Shown here: one piece after another, positions 1 to 9,649 of the stretch
How the letters are laid out: each line of letters starts with the position of its first letter
Numbering within the stretch: position 1 is the stretch's first letter
DNA from: an uncultured beta proteobacterium
GTDB taxonomy: Bacteria; Pseudomonadota; Gammaproteobacteria; Burkholderiales; Rhodocyclaceae
Assembly (NCBI GenBank): GCA_903922075.1
Contig: CAIXSK010000168.1
Span: 1-34,767 of the forward strand
Direction of reading: 5' to 3'
DNA: 34,767 bases
The notes under the pieces: model-generated
Databases searched by the model: none
Told to the model about the DNA's origin: nothing
What the model saw: the letters and a program-made list of their open reading frames with translations, nothing else
Made by a program: the position numbers and the translations under genes

Positions 1-327
1 CTTGGCCTTGGTGGTGTAGGCGCCGGTGCACTCGAGCAGGATATCAACGCCGTGGCTGGCCCAATTGACGCCCTTCGGATCCTTGGTGGAGTAGAAAGCG
101 ACCTTCTTGCCATCGATGATGATGCAGTTTTCGCCTTCGGTTTCGACGCTGGTGCGGAAACGGCCGTGCGTGGTGTCGTACTTCAGCAGGTGGGCGTTGG
201 TGGCCAGATCGCCGGCGGCGTTGATGGCGACCACTTCGAATTCATTCTGCAGACCTTGCTCGTAAATGGCGCGCAGCGTGCAGCGACCGATACGACCGAA
301 ACCATTGATTGCAACCTTGATAGCCAT
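1..327 (-). CDS. gap: Glyceraldehyde-3-phosphate dehydrogenase, N-terminal part (gene runs off the window)
   Basis: Interconverts glyceraldehyde 3-phosphate and 1,3-bisphosphoglycerate using NAD(P) in cytosolic glycolysis and gluconeogenesis. The 109 visible codons begin MAIKVAINGFGRIGR, the Rossmann-fold NAD-binding signature of the family. Further on come the conserved stretches DTTHGRF and STKDPKGVNWASHGVDI. The catalytic cysteine lies beyond the window edge. The start is ATG at 325-327, preceded by AGGAGA with a 5-base spacer. The gene starts 21 bases downstream of the tkt stop on the same strand, so the two are probably co-transcribed. The Calvin-cycle and gluconeogenic versions cannot be told apart from this fragment. 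Confidence 0.95.
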   Translation of the reverse strand, partial: MAIKVAINGFGRIGRCTLRAIYEQGLQNEFEVVAINAAGDLATNAHLLKYDTTHGRFRTSVETEGENCIIIDGKKVAFYSTKDPKGVNWASHGVDILLECTGAYTTKAK

Positions 328-348
328 GAATTTCTCCTATTTTGTGAA

Positions 349-2355
349 TCAGGACAACAGCGCCTTGGCCGTCTCGACGACGTTGGCGACGGTGAAACCG
401 AACATGTCGAACAGCTGGCCGGCCGGTGCCGACTCGCCGAAGCGGTCGATGCCGATCACGGCGCCGTGCAGGCCGACGTACTTGCGCCAGAAGTCCGGGT
501 GAGCGGCTTCGATGGCGATGCGCTTCTTGCAGCCGCCAAGGACGGAGGCCTTGTATTCGGCGCTCTGGCGGTCGAAAACGTTGGTGCAGGGCATCGAGAC
601 GACGCGCGTCTTGATGCCTTCGCCGGCCAGCGTGGCCTGGGCGTCGAGCGCCAACTTGATCTCGGAGCCGGTGGCAATGAAAGTGATCTGCGCTTCGCCA
701 TCGGCTTCGGACAGCACGTAACCGCCCTTGGCGATGTCGGCGTCGGCAACCTTCTGGGTCACGGTCGGCAGGTTCTGGCGCGACAGCGCGAGAATGCTCG
801 GGCCATCCTTGCGGTCGACCGCAGCGGTCCAGGCAATGGCCGTCTCGGTCGCATCGGCCGGGCGCCAGACATCCAGGTTCGGGATGATGCGCATCGACGG
901 GATGTGCTCGACCGGCTGGTGCGTCGGGCCATCTTCGCCGAGGCCGATGGAGTCATGGGTGTAAACCATGATCTGGCGCTGCTTCATCAGGGCCGCCATG
1001 CGGATGGCGTTGCGGGCGTAGTCGGAGAAGACCAGGAAGGTCGCGGTGTAGGGCACCAGCCCGCCGTGCAGCGCGATGCCGTTGGCGATGGCGGTCATGC
1101 CGAATTCGCGCACACCGTAGTAGCAGTAGTTGCCGCCTTCGGTGCGGGTGACGCCCTTGCTGCCCTTGACGAAAGTCAGGTTGGAACCGGCCAGGTCGGC
1201 CGATCCGCCAAAGATTTCCGGCACGGCCGGAACCAGTGCGGCGATGGCGTTCTGCGAAGCCTTGCGGGTGGCGATATTTTCGGCCTTCTCGCGGCAGGTG
1301 GCGATGTAGGCAGCCTTGGTGGCAGCCCAGTTGGCCGGCAGTTCGTTCTTGATGATACGGCGCTCGAACTCGGCGGCTTCGGCCGGGAAGGCGGCGCGGT
1401 AAGCGGCGAAACGATTGCTCCAGTTTTCCTCGAAGACGGCACCGGCCACCTTGCGGTCCCAGGCAGCGTAGATGTCAGCCGGGATTTCAAACGGGCCGTA
1501 GGTCCAGCCGATGTATTCGCGGGCAGCAGCAATTTCGTCCTTGCCGAGCGGTGCACCGTGGCAATCGTGCGAGCCTTGCTTGTTCGGCGAACCCGCGCCG
1601 ATGGTCGTCTTGCAGCAGATCAGGCTGGGCTTGTCGGTAACCGCCTTGGCAGCGAGCAGCGCGCGTTCAATGGCATCGGAATCGTGACCATCGACGCCGG
1701 GGATGACGTGCCAGCCGTAGGCTTCAAAGCGCTTCGGCGTATCGTCGGTGAACCAGCCTTCAACGTGGCCGTCAATGGAAATGCCGTTGTCGTCCCAGAA
1801 GGCGATCAGTTTGCCAAGGCCGAGGGTGCCGGCCAGCGAACAGGCTTCGTGCGACACGCCTTCCATCAGGCAACCATCGCCGAGGAAGGTGTAGGTGTGG
1901 TGATTGACGATTTCGTGGCCGGGTTTGTTGAACTCGGCAGCCAGCACCTTTTCTGCCAGCGCGAAGCCGACGGCGTTGGTGATGCCCTGTCCAAGCGGGC
2001 CGGTGGTCGTTTCGACGCCCGGGGTGTAGCCGAATTCCGGGTGGCCCGGGGTCCTGGCGTGCAACTGGCGGAAGTTCTTCAGATCGTCGATCGAAAGGTC
2101 GTAGCCGGTCAGGTGCAGCAACGCATAGATCAGCATCGAGCCATGACCGTTGGACAGCACGAAACGGTCGCGGTCGGGCCAGTGCGGATTGGCCGGGTTG
2201 TGACGCAGGTGGCGCCGCCAAACAACTTCGGCGATTTCTGCCATGCCCATCGGCGCACCGGGGTGCCCGGAATTGGCCTGCTGGACGGCGTCCATGGCGA
2301 GAGCGCGGATGGCGCCAGTCAGTGGAGAAAACTTGGGGAGATTGCTGACGCTCAT
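349..2355 (-). CDS. tkt: Transketolase
   Basis: Transfers two-carbon ketol units between sugar phosphates in the pentose-phosphate pathway, using thiamine diphosphate, in the cytosol. The protein has 668 residues, the normal family length. The thiamine diphosphate motif begins GDG at 159-161 and ends at N190. HPG with its active-site histidine is at 31-33, and the catalytic glutamate is E417 in GVREFGM. The conserved [12 protein letters not shown] stretch is at 473-484. It is followed after 21 bases by gap. Upstream, the fbp-lipoprotein pair ends in its own terminator, so tkt-gap probably has a promoter in 2356-2427. Together with fbp and gap it forms a sugar-phosphate cluster. Confidence 0.97.
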   Translation of the reverse strand: MSVSNLPKFSPLTGAIRALAMDAVQQANSGHPGAPMGMAEIAEVVWRRHLRHNPANPHWPDRDRFVLSNGHGSMLIYALLHLTGYDLSIDDLKNFRQLHARTPGHPEFGYTPGVETTTGPLGQGITNAVGFALAEKVLAAEFNKPGHEIVNHHTYTFLGDGCLMEGVSHEACSLAGTLGLGKLIAFWDDNGISIDGHVEGWFTDDTPKRFEAYGWHVIPGVDGHDSDAIERALLAAKAVTDKPSLICCKTTIGAGSPNKQGSHDCHGAPLGKDEIAAAREYIGWTYGPFEIPADIYAAWDRKVAGAVFEENWSNRFAAYRAAFPAEAAEFERRIIKNELPANWAATKAAYIATCREKAENIATRKASQNAIAALVPAVPEIFGGSADLAGSNLTFVKGSKGVTRTEGGNYCYYGVREFGMTAIANGIALHGGLVPYTATFLVFSDYARNAIRMAALMKQRQIMVYTHDSIGLGEDGPTHQPVEHIPSMRIIPNLDVWRPADATETAIAWTAAVDRKDGPSILALSRQNLPTVTQKVADADIAKGGYVLSEADGEAQITFIATGSEIKLALDAQATLAGEGIKTRVVSMPCTNVFDRQSAEYKASVLGGCKKRIAIEAAHPDFWRKYVGLHGAVIGIDRFGESAPAGQLFDMFGFTVANVVETAKALLS

Positions 2356-2427
2356 GATCCGGAAATCCAGCCTGCTGAAAAGCCTAAATTATCCGGGAAA
2401 TGCCCTCTCTTGGGTAGGGCAATATGG

Positions 2428-2456
2428 CAAAACGGCAGGTCAGAGTGACCTGCCGT
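2428..2456 (-). terminator. Rho-independent terminator of the lipoprotein gene
   Basis: A perfect 11-base inverted repeat, ACGGCAGGTCA at 2432-2442 and its complement at 2446-2456, has a 3-base loop. Read on the minus strand it is followed by TTTT. It lies just after the lipoprotein stop and ahead of tkt. Confidence 0.8.
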
Positions 2457-2474
2457 CAGCGCGGTTGGCAATGC

Positions 2475-3137
2475 TTATTGAATTTTCGGGTCGAAATTGA
2501 TCATCATCAGGATGCCCTGGCCGCCACCGAAGCTGCCACCGGTGTAGGCGACGCTGCCCTGGCCTGAATAGACGGCTTCGTAGCGATGGCTGTCACCGCC
2601 GAAATAGAAGGGAATCCAGGCCTTCGCCGTAACGTAGGCGCGAATGTTCGACGTCACGCCCAGAATGCGCTCGACTTCGGATTGATGCATGCCGATCTGC
2701 AGCTGGGACCACTTGCTACCCGAAGGAATACTGCCGTAAACCTCGCCATCAAACGTACCGTCCTTGGATTTGACTACGCAAGGATTGCAGGCTTTGCCAG
2801 CGGTGCTGTCCTTGGCCGGGGGTGGGGCTTGTGCCGGGGCCGGTGCGGCCGGTGCGGCCGGTGCGGCGGCCTTGGCCGTGGCTACTGTCTTGGGCGTTGC
2901 TGGTTCACAGTCGACAGGCGGCGTCTCGGTTTTCTTGGCTGTCTTGGATTTTTTGCTGGTTTTCTTGGTGGTCGTTGGTTCCGGGGGGCATACCGGCTTG
3001 GCTGCAACCGGGGCGGCGGCCGGCGCAGCAGCGGCCGCAGGGGGCGCCGTCTCTTCCGGTTTTGTTTCGTTGCTCTTGCAACCCGCCATGATAGTGCCGG
3101 CGGCGAGAAGCAACGCGATGCTGAGATTTTTCATCAC
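2475..3137 (-). CDS. Putative lipoprotein with a BamE/SmpA-like C-terminal domain
   Basis: The 220-residue protein begins with a lipoprotein signal, MMKNLSIALLLAAGTIMAGC, giving a lipidated cysteine at position 20; the second Met could also start it. Residues 21-115 are low-complexity Ala/Pro with a Lys/Thr-rich patch, a likely periplasmic linker. The C-terminal ~100 residues contain QIGMHQSEVERILG, the typical start of the small BamE/SmpA (OmlA) alpha-beta fold, and end in ILMMINFDP. The exact role is unknown; attachment to the inner face of the outer membrane is inferred from the lipobox. It starts 39 bases downstream of fbp, is probably co-transcribed with it, and is followed by a strong terminator. 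Confidence 0.75.
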   Translation of the reverse strand: MMKNLSIALLLAAGTIMAGCKSNETKPEETAPPAAAAAPAAAPVAAKPVCPPEPTTTKKTSKKSKTAKKTETPPVDCEPATPKTVATAKAAAPAAPAAPAPAQAPPPAKDSTAGKACNPCVVKSKDGTFDGEVYGSIPSGSKWSQLQIGMHQSEVERILGVTSNIRAYVTAKAWIPFYFGGDSHRYEAVYSGQGSVAYTGGSFGGGQGILMMINFDPKIQ

Positions 3138-3176
3138 TTTGTCCTATGACATTGTTCGATGGGTAAATGTAGCAGG

Positions 3177-4190
3177 TCAGGCGCTGTGATAGCCAGTGAC
3201 GCGCTCAACTTCATTTTTTGAACCGAGGATGACCGGCACGCGCTGGTGCAGCTTTTCCGGAGCTATGTCGAGTATGCGCTGTCGCCCTGTGGTCGCGGCG
3301 CCACCTGCCTGTTCTACCAGCATCGCCATCGGATTGGCTTCGTACATCAGGCGCAGCTTGCCCCCTTGAGCGTTGAGCTTGCTATCCATCGGGTACATGA
3401 AAATGCCGCCACGGGTCATTATGCGATGCACGTCGGCGACCATGGAGGCGACCCAGCGCATGTTGTAGTCCTTGCCGAGCGGACCTTCCCTGCCTGCCAG
3501 CATTTCATCGACATAACGCTGGACCGGGGGTTCCCAGAAGCGCTGGTTCGACATGTTGATGGCGAACTCCTTGGTGTCGGCGGGAATCTGCATGTTCTCC
3601 TGGGTGAGCAGGAACTGTCCTTGTTCGCGATCCAGGGTGAAAGAGACCACACCGTCGCCGACGGTGAGCACGAGGAGCGTCGTCGGGCCATAAACCGCGT
3701 AGCCAGCGGCAACCTGGGCTGTTCCAGGTTGCAGGAAAGCTTTTTCTGCGGACTCGGGTGTGCTGAGGTCCGCGCCGTCCGGGCATTTGAGAACGGAGAA
3801 GATGGTGCCGATCGAGACATTCACGTCGATGTTCGACGATCCGTCGAGCGGGTCAAAGGTAAGCAGGTATTCGCCCTTCGGGAAACGATGCGGCACAAGG
3901 TGGGGCAGGTCCATTTCCTCGGAAGCCATGGCTGCCAGGTGGCCGCCCCATTCGTTGGCGTCGAGCAGGATATCGTTGGAAAGGACGTCGAGCTTCTTTT
4001 GTGCTTCGCCCTGGATGTTGTCGCTACCGGCTTCGCCCAGGACACCACCCAGTCCACCTTTGCCGATGGCAATCGAGATGGCCTGGCAGGCACGGGAAAC
4101 GACTTCAATCAGCAGCTTCAGGTCGCCGGTGATGACGCCCTTGTTGCGTTGTTCTTCGGTGAGATAACGTGCCAGCGTGCGCTGTGCCAT
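3177..4190 (-). CDS. fbp: Fructose-1,6-bisphosphatase, class I
   Basis: Hydrolyses fructose 1,6-bisphosphate to fructose 6-phosphate in gluconeogenesis or the Calvin cycle, in the cytosol. The 337-residue length is normal. The metal- and substrate-binding signature [10 protein letters not shown] is at 113-122, with the metal-ligand pair EE at 91-92 and the phosphate-contacting region GGIFMYP further on. The start is [13 protein letters not shown]. It is the first gene of the minus-strand group fbp-lipoprotein, with tkt and gap downstream. No cysteine-based redox loop of the plant type was noticed. Confidence 0.97.
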   Translation of the reverse strand: MAQRTLARYLTEEQRNKGVITGDLKLLIEVVSRACQAISIAIGKGGLGGVLGEAGSDNIQGEAQKKLDVLSNDILLDANEWGGHLAAMASEEMDLPHLVPHRFPKGEYLLTFDPLDGSSNIDVNVSIGTIFSVLKCPDGADLSTPESAEKAFLQPGTAQVAAGYAVYGPTTLLVLTVGDGVVSFTLDREQGQFLLTQENMQIPADTKEFAINMSNQRFWEPPVQRYVDEMLAGREGPLGKDYNMRWVASMVADVHRIMTRGGIFMYPMDSKLNAQGGKLRLMYEANPMAMLVEQAGGAATTGRQRILDIAPEKLHQRVPVILGSKNEVERVTGYHSA

Positions 4191-4223
4191 GAGAACCCCT
4201 GCGTCAATGACAAAAGCGGGATT

Positions 4224-6707
4224 TTACTCTGTCGGGTTCCTGCCGTGCAGGTAGGCGAAGGCGGCGGCGCCATTCAGGGGCTTGCTCATCAGGTAGCCCT
4301 GAACCTCGTCGCAGCCGTTGGTGCGCAACAGTTCAAGCTGGTCCTCGGTCTCGACCCCTTCGGCGATGACCCTCAGGCCGAGCGAGTGCGCCAGGGCGAT
4401 CGTGCCGAAGGCGATGGCGCGGTCGTTGAGATCGGTTTCGATATCGGCAACAAAGGAACGGTCGATCTTCAGGTGATCGATCGGAAAGAGCTTGAGATAG
4501 GCAAGCGAGGAATAGCCGGTGCCAAAGTCGTCGATGGCGAGCGTGACGCCCATGCGACCGAGGCGCTCAAGAATCTGGATGGCTTCCTGGGGGTTTTCCA
4601 TCACCGAACCTTCGGTGATTTCGAGTTCGAGCAAGTCAGCCGGCAGGCCCGAAACTGTCAGTGCATTGGCTACCGTTTCGCAGAAGTCGCGCCGACGCAG
4701 CTGGCGTGGCGAAACGTTGACGGCGATGCGCAGAGGCTTCAGGCCGGCATCGATCCAGCGTTTCATTTCGCGGCAGGCGGTTACGAGAACCCATTCGCCA
4801 ATTTCGACGATGATCCCTGTTTCTTCGGCAACCGGGATGAAACGGTCCGGGGCGATCATGCCTTCGGTCGGATGGTGCCAGCGGATGAGTGCTTCGACGC
4901 CGGTGGGTTCCATGTTGCCGGCGCGGAACTGGGGCTGGAAGCAAAGCGCGAGTTCATTGCGGGCAATGGCATGGCGCAATTTGTGTTCGATATTCAATCG
5001 CTCGGAGCTGATCCGGTTCATCTCGTCCGCGAAGAACTGAAAGTTGTTCCGGCCGGCAGCTTTGGCGTGATACATCGCCGTATCGGCGTTTTTCAGAATT
5101 GTGTCGCCGTCAGGGCCGTCATCGGGAAAAAGGCTGATGCCGATCGAAGGGCTGGTGTGCAATTCGTGGCCGTTGGCCTCGATGGACGACGAAAGGGCGG
5201 CGATTGCCTTGCCGGCAACTGCTGCGGCATCGGCTGCCGAAGCGATGCCGGGCAGGACAATGACGAACTCGTCGCCTCCCAGCCGTGCCACAAAATCCGT
5301 TTCGCGAACGACGCTGGACAGGCGGCAGGCGACTTCGCGCAACAGTTCGTCGCCTATCTGGTGACCGAGGGTGTCGTTGATGATCTTGAAACGGTCGAGG
5401 TCGAGGAACATCATGGCGATTTTCCAGCCGTGCCGGCGGGCCTCCGGTAGCAACTGGGCAAGCCGCATGAGCAGGGCCATCCTGTTCGGCAGACCGGTCA
5501 GGGCATCATGCTGGGCGATGTGCCGCATGCGCTCCTCGGACTGCTTGCGTTCCGTTATGTCGGCGAGAATCCAGATGTAATGGGCCGGCAGGCCGCTTTG
5601 CGGGTCATCGACCCGGTTGATGCGTGCCCCGGCAGGGAAGTCCTTGCCGTTCTTCTGGGTTACCTCGATTTCACCGTTCCAGGTGCCACGCAGGGAAATT
5701 TGCGCCTGAAGTGTTATTTCCGTTAGCCCATCATCTAGATTGATCAGCCCGAACACGGTTTGGCCGATCAGTTCAAACGGCTCGTGGCCGGTCATCTGGG
5801 TCGTGGCTGGGTTGATCGACAGGATGCGGTGTTCTTCGTCAGTAAAAATGATGCCGGCCGGGGTGTGGCTGTAGACTTTCTGTGCGAGTTGCTCACGCTC
5901 GGCACTGGTTCGGCGCTCGGTTATGTCGGTGTATATCGTGACAAAACCACCTTCGGCCAGCGGCACACCGCGGATTTCCAGCGTCTTTCCGTTCGGTCGG
6001 GAGCGCTCGAACCGGTGCGCAGTCAGGTGTCGGGAACGCTCCATCAGGGCCGCGACAATCTGCTCCGGATCTCCCGGACCATATTCACCCCGCTGTGCGT
6101 TGTAGCGAAAAAGCGTTTCCAGCGACACGCCAGGCTTCACGATGTCAGCAGGAAGATCCAGAAGGCGGGGAAATTCTGCGTTGAAGAGGGCAAGATTGGC
6201 GTTGCTGTCGAACAGGCTGACGGCACTTGGAATGCTTTCGATAACCGTCTGCAACTGACAGTGCTGCATGCGCAGCGCGGTTTCTGCGGCCTTGCGATCG
6301 GTGATGTCGGTGTAGGTTGTGATGAAACCAACCAGTTTTTCATCGATGTACAGGGGTTCACCCTGAACCAGATGGGTTTTCCCGTTCGGCCGGGTGCGCT
6401 CGAAGCAGTGAGCTTCAAATTTGTTGGCCAGCGCCGTGATGCGCGAAACGTGATCCTCGCTGTCGCCGGGGCCGTATTCGCCACGATTGGCCGGGATGCG
6501 GATCAGTTCGGAAAAATGTACACCTTCAAAAACGGCTTCTGGTGGCAAATTCAATACGTCAATGAACCCCTGGTTCCAGACGCGCAAGCGCAACTGCTCG
6601 TCAAAGACGCTGATGCCCTGGGGCATGTTCGTAACCACTGCCTGCAGATAGGCTAACTGGCGACCGATGTCGCCCGGTGGTAGTGAGGATGCGTCGGATG
6701 AAGTCAA
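4224..6707 (-). CDS. PAS-PAS-PAS-GGDEF-EAL cyclic-di-GMP turnover protein
   Basis: An 827-residue cytosolic signalling protein with no membrane segment. Two similar PAS domains of the 'QGISVFDEQLRLRVWN' type lie at about 18-135 and 150-265, sharing the internal repeat RGEYGPGD...RTRPNGKT, and a third PAS lies at 270-385. The diguanylate cyclase domain follows, with DALTGLPNR at 401-409, the intact signature GGDEF at 477-481 and an inhibitory RxxD site (RETD, 468-471) five residues before it. The EAL phosphodiesterase domain has EAL at 605-607, DDFGTGYSS and KIDRSF. Both catalytic motifs are intact, so either or both activities are possible. The reading frame opens at a TTG (6705-6707) without a clear ribosome site; no ATG lies between it and the upstream in-frame stop, so the exact start is uncertain. 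Confidence 0.9.
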   Translation of the reverse strand: MTSSDASSLPPGDIGRQLAYLQAVVTNMPQGISVFDEQLRLRVWNQGFIDVLNLPPEAVFEGVHFSELIRIPANRGEYGPGDSEDHVSRITALANKFEAHCFERTRPNGKTHLVQGEPLYIDEKLVGFITTYTDITDRKAAETALRMQHCQLQTVIESIPSAVSLFDSNANLALFNAEFPRLLDLPADIVKPGVSLETLFRYNAQRGEYGPGDPEQIVAALMERSRHLTAHRFERSRPNGKTLEIRGVPLAEGGFVTIYTDITERRTSAEREQLAQKVYSHTPAGIIFTDEEHRILSINPATTQMTGHEPFELIGQTVFGLINLDDGLTEITLQAQISLRGTWNGEIEVTQKNGKDFPAGARINRVDDPQSGLPAHYIWILADITERKQSEERMRHIAQHDALTGLPNRMALLMRLAQLLPEARRHGWKIAMMFLDLDRFKIINDTLGHQIGDELLREVACRLSSVVRETDFVARLGGDEFVIVLPGIASAADAAAVAGKAIAALSSSIEANGHELHTSPSIGISLFPDDGPDGDTILKNADTAMYHAKAAGRNNFQFFADEMNRISSERLNIEHKLRHAIARNELALCFQPQFRAGNMEPTGVEALIRWHHPTEGMIAPDRFIPVAEETGIIVEIGEWVLVTACREMKRWIDAGLKPLRIAVNVSPRQLRRRDFCETVANALTVSGLPADLLELEITEGSVMENPQEAIQILERLGRMGVTLAIDDFGTGYSSLAYLKLFPIDHLKIDRSFVADIETDLNDRAIAFGTIALAHSLGLRVIAEGVETEDQLELLRTNGCDEVQGYLMSKPLNGAAAFAYLHGRNPTE

Positions 6708-6803
6708 TGGAATGGCGGGCGAACTTGCAATGCTTAATCATAGCCCAGCCCTTGAGACCGTGCTATTGGATTGGTTGTATTTTTCAATTCTGACGAATAT
6801 TTG

Positions 6804-7358
6804 CTAGCATTTCCACTTTATCGAGCATCCGATCGACGCTGTTTGCTGGCTTGGTCCTTGCCCGCTACGGGCAACTTCCTTCATCGCCTCGAACAGTTCG
6901 CGGCGCGCGTCAGGTGGCGCCGGGTTGCGTCCGGAGGCATCGAGCCGACCACGGTACTGAAGTTCGAGCTGGCTGTTGTAGCCGAAGAAATCCGGAGTAC
7001 AGACGGCGCCGTAAGCCGTGGCGATGGACTGATTTTCGTCGTACAGATAGGGGAACGGGAAGGCGAGTTCATTCGCCCAGCGGCGCATCATTTCCGGTGA
7101 GTCTTCCGGGTAGGCCGTTGTGTCGTTGCTCATAATCGCGACGCAGCCGACGCCGTGCTGCTCCAGTTCGACACAATCGCGGATCAGGCGATCGATGATC
7201 GCCTTGACGTACGGGCAGTGATTGCAGATGAACATGACCAGCAAGCCGTTGGGACCTCTGCTGTTCTTCAGCGTATAGCGCTCTCCGTCAGTGGCTGGCA
7301 GATCAAATTCGATGGCAGCTTGACCAAAATTACACACGGGCGGGTTCAAGGCGGCCAT
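6804..7358 (-). CDS. Thioredoxin-fold (peroxiredoxin-like) protein
   Basis: A 184-residue cytosolic protein of the AhpC/TSA-like thioredoxin family. It has the pair of cysteines CNHC in LLVMFICNHCPYVKAI, placed after the first core beta strand as in redoxins, and conserved downstream blocks NDTTAYPEDSPEMM and DFFGYNSQ. It probably acts as a thiol oxidoreductase or peroxidase; the substrate is unknown. The chosen start is ATG at 7356-7358 (MAALNPPVCNFG). The longer open frame would run into the divergent rsmE gene 41 bases away, so both genes share this short promoter region. Confidence 0.85.
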   Translation of the reverse strand: MAALNPPVCNFGQAAIEFDLPATDGERYTLKNSRGPNGLLVMFICNHCPYVKAIIDRLIRDCVELEQHGVGCVAIMSNDTTAYPEDSPEMMRRWANELAFPFPYLYDENQSIATAYGAVCTPDFFGYNSQLELQYRGRLDASGRNPAPPDARRELFEAMKEVARSGQGPSQQTASIGCSIKWKC

Positions 7359-7399
7359 GTTTTTCCACTCCAAAACGCATTTCGCCCATAATAGCACCG

Positions 7400-8137
7400 A
7401 TGAATTTGCCCCGTTTTTACTGCCGAGAAGCCCTTTCGCCGGGCGCACACGTTGACCTTCCCGAGCCTGTGGCACGTCATGCGGTTCGCGTATTGCGTCT
7501 GCCGCCTGGTGCGCCAATGGTGCTTTTTGACGGGCGTGGAGGTGAGTACCCGGCGCGCATCGAACGCATCGAGCGCGACCGTGTGGTGGCTGAATTGGGA
7601 GCTTGGTGTGAAATCGAGCGCGAGTCTTCGCTGACCATCACGCTTGTTCAGGCACTACAGGCCGGTGACAAAATGGATTTCACCATTCAGAAAGCAGTGG
7701 AGCTGGGGGTCCGGGATATCGTTCCGGTCGAGAGCCGGCGCAGTGTGCTGCGTCTGGCCGGCGAGCGGGCCGGCAAGCGTGTTGCGCACTGGCAGGGGGT
7801 GGTTGCTTCGGCTTGCGAGCAGTGCGGCCGCAACCAGGTACCCCTCGTGGCTCCGCTGGAGAAACTGGAAAACTGGCTAGCACGGCCGGCGACTGGCGCC
7901 ATGCGCTTGATGCTGGCACCGGATGCCGAACAGACGCTGGCCTCCATTCGGCCGGTCGGCGAGGTACAACTGTTGATCGGGGCCGAAGGGGGGCTTGATC
8001 CGCAGGAGATGCTGGCGGCGGAATCGGCTGGATTTCAGGCGGTACGCGTGGGGCCGCGCATTTTGCGTACGGAAACGGCGGGACTGGCTGCGCTGGCTGC
8101 GTTGCAGGCGCTTTGGGGTGATTTCAGGGAGGGGTAG
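7400..8137 (+). CDS. rsmE: 16S rRNA (uracil-1498-N3) methyltransferase
   Basis: Methylates N3 of U1498 of 16S rRNA in the assembled 30S subunit using S-adenosylmethionine. The 245-residue protein shows the SPOUT-fold landmarks of RsmE: QKAVELGV at 97-104, EQCGR at 140-144, LLIGAEGGL at 191-199 (usually GPEGG; here Ala replaces Pro) and VGPRILRTETA at 217-227, which forms the knotted cofactor site. It starts at ATG 7400 with a 41-base divergent spacer to the thioredoxin-fold gene. The polyphosphate phosphotransferase begins 3 bases after its stop, so the two are translated from one message. Confidence 0.96.
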   Translation: MNLPRFYCREALSPGAHVDLPEPVARHAVRVLRLPPGAPMVLFDGRGGEYPARIERIERDRVVAELGAWCEIERESSLTITLVQALQAGDKMDFTIQKAVELGVRDIVPVESRRSVLRLAGERAGKRVAHWQGVVASACEQCGRNQVPLVAPLEKLENWLARPATGAMRLMLAPDAEQTLASIRPVGEVQLLIGAEGGLDPQEMLAAESAGFQAVRVGPRILRTETAGLAALAALQALWGDFREG

Positions 8138-8140
8138 GCG

Positions 8141-9649
8141 ATGTTTGAATCAGCAGAACTGGGCCACAAGGTAGACAAGAAGACTTTCAAGACCGAAGTG
8201 CCGAAATTGCGCGCCGAGTTGCTCGACGTGCAGTACGACATGCTGGAAAAGAAGGAGTTTCCGGTCGTCATCCTGATCAGCGGTGTCGACGGCAGCGGCA
8301 AGGGTGAAACCATCAACTTGCTGTATTCGTGGATGGATCCGCGCCATATTTCGACGCTGGCCTTTTCGACGCCCAGTGACGAAGAAACTTCTCGGCCCTA
8401 CATGTGGCGCTACTGGCGCGCTTTGCCGCCCAAGGGCAAGGTCGGCATCTTTGCCGGTTCCTGGTATTCGCAGCCGATCACCGACCGGATCAATGGGGCC
8501 ATCCGGCGTTCCGAGCTCGACGAGCGGCTCGACGACATCAACCGCTTCGAGGCGATGCTGGTCAACGAAGGGGCGCTGGTCCTGAAATTCTGGTTCCACC
8601 TCTCCAAGGACGGGCAGAAGACCCGCCTCAAGGCGCTGGAGAAGGATCCGCGCACGGCCTGGCGGGTGACCAAGGAAAGCTACGAGCGCCTGAAAACCTA
8701 CGGCAAGCTGCAGGAAGTGGCTGGCCATGTGCTGCGCGTGACCAATACGGCGCATGCGCCGTGGATCATCGTCGAAGGGACCGATGACGAATACCGCTCG
8801 CTGACCGTCGGCCGCATCGTGCTCGAGGCGATGAAGCGTCGGCTGGGCCAGGAGGGTCTGCAGCGCGTGCCGGTAGCGCCGCCTATCGTCCATCCGATCG
8901 ACAAGAAGAACGTGCTCAGCGAGCTCGATCTGACGCAGAAACTGGGCAAGAAGGAATACGAAACACAGCTGGCCAAATACCAGGCGCGCCTGTCGGAACT
9001 GGTCCGCGATCCGAAATTCGTCGGCAAGCGGTCGCTGGTGCTGGTGTTTGAAGGTTCCGACGCGGCCGGCAAGGGCGGCAGCATCCGCCGGGTTGCATCG
9101 TCGATGGATGCGCGGCAATACCAGATCGTGCCGATTGCCGCGCCGACCGAGGAAGAGCGGGCGCAGCCCTATCTCTGGCGCTTCTGGCGCCACCTGCCGC
9201 GGACCGGACGGGCGGCGATTTTCGACCGTTCATGGTACGGCCGCGTGCTGGTCGAGCGGGTCGAGGGTTTCTGCGCCGAGGCCGACTGGCTGCGCGCCTA
9301 CGCCGAGATCAACGATTTCGAGCACCAGCTGGTCGATTCCGGCGCCATCGTCGTCAAGTTCTGGCTGCAGATCAGCGCCGACGAACAGTTGCGCCGCTTC
9401 AAGGAACGTCAGGACACCGAGTTCAAGCGCTTCAAGATTACCGACGAAGACTGGCGCAACCGCGACAAATGGAACGATTACGTGAGCGCCGTCTGCGATA
9501 TGGTCGACCGCACGTCAACGGGGCTGGCGCCCTGGACGTTGGTTGAGGCCAACGACAAGAACTTCGCCCGGGTTAAAGTACTGAAAACGCTGTGCGAGCG
9601 CCTGGAAGCCGCACTCAAGGACGACGACGGAAAATATTCGGAAAAATGA
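8141..9649 (+). CDS. pap: Polyphosphate:AMP phosphotransferase (tandem PPK2 domains)
   Basis: Uses inorganic polyphosphate to phosphorylate AMP to ADP (class II PPK2 family). The 502-residue protein holds two fused PPK2 domains. The first has a Walker A loop GVDGSGKGE at 48-56 but a divergent Walker B region (GSWYS at 106-110). The second has GSDAAGKGG at 305-313 and the full lid/Walker B signature beginning DRSWYGRVLVERVEG at 362. In characterised two-domain relatives the C-terminal domain carries catalysis, which fits the intact motifs here; this is inference. The ribosome site GGAGGGG is just upstream. The stop overlaps the argA start (ATGA). Together with the Pst/Pho genes downstream it suggests active polyphosphate metabolism. 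Confidence 0.93.
   Translation: MFESAELGHKVDKKTFKTEVPKLRAELLDVQYDMLEKKEFPVVILISGVDGSGKGETINLLYSWMDPRHISTLAFSTPSDEETSRPYMWRYWRALPPKGKVGIFAGSWYSQPITDRINGAIRRSELDERLDDINRFEAMLVNEGALVLKFWFHLSKDGQKTRLKALEKDPRTAWRVTKESYERLKTYGKLQEVAGHVLRVTNTAHAPWIIVEGTDDEYRSLTVGRIVLEAMKRRLGQEGLQRVPVAPPIVHPIDKKNVLSELDLTQKLGKKEYETQLAKYQARLSELVRDPKFVGKRSLVLVFEGSDAAGKGGSIRRVASSMDARQYQIVPIAAPTEEERAQPYLWRFWRHLPRTGRAAIFDRSWYGRVLVERVEGFCAEADWLRAYAEINDFEHQLVDSGAIVVKFWLQISADEQLRRFKERQDTEFKRFKITDEDWRNRDKWNDYVSAVCDMVDRTSTGLAPWTLVEANDKNFARVKVLKTLCERLEAALKDDDGKYSEK

Noticed and set aside
52-2448. An open frame of about 800 codons on the plus strand opposite tkt and gap
   Set aside because: It is antisense to two certain genes, crosses the gap-tkt spacer, and has the composition of a mirror frame of GC-rich coding DNA. 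Similar long antisense frames at 3246-5450, 9478-10932 and 12496-14211 were rejected for the same reason.
4196-4213. A TTGTCAT half-site upstream of fbp (minus strand)
   Set aside because: The second half of a PhoB box is absent, so it was not called.
7359-7517. Longer N-terminus of the thioredoxin-fold protein
   Set aside because: It would be antisense to the start of rsmE and is not like the family; the ATG at 7358 gives the expected protein.
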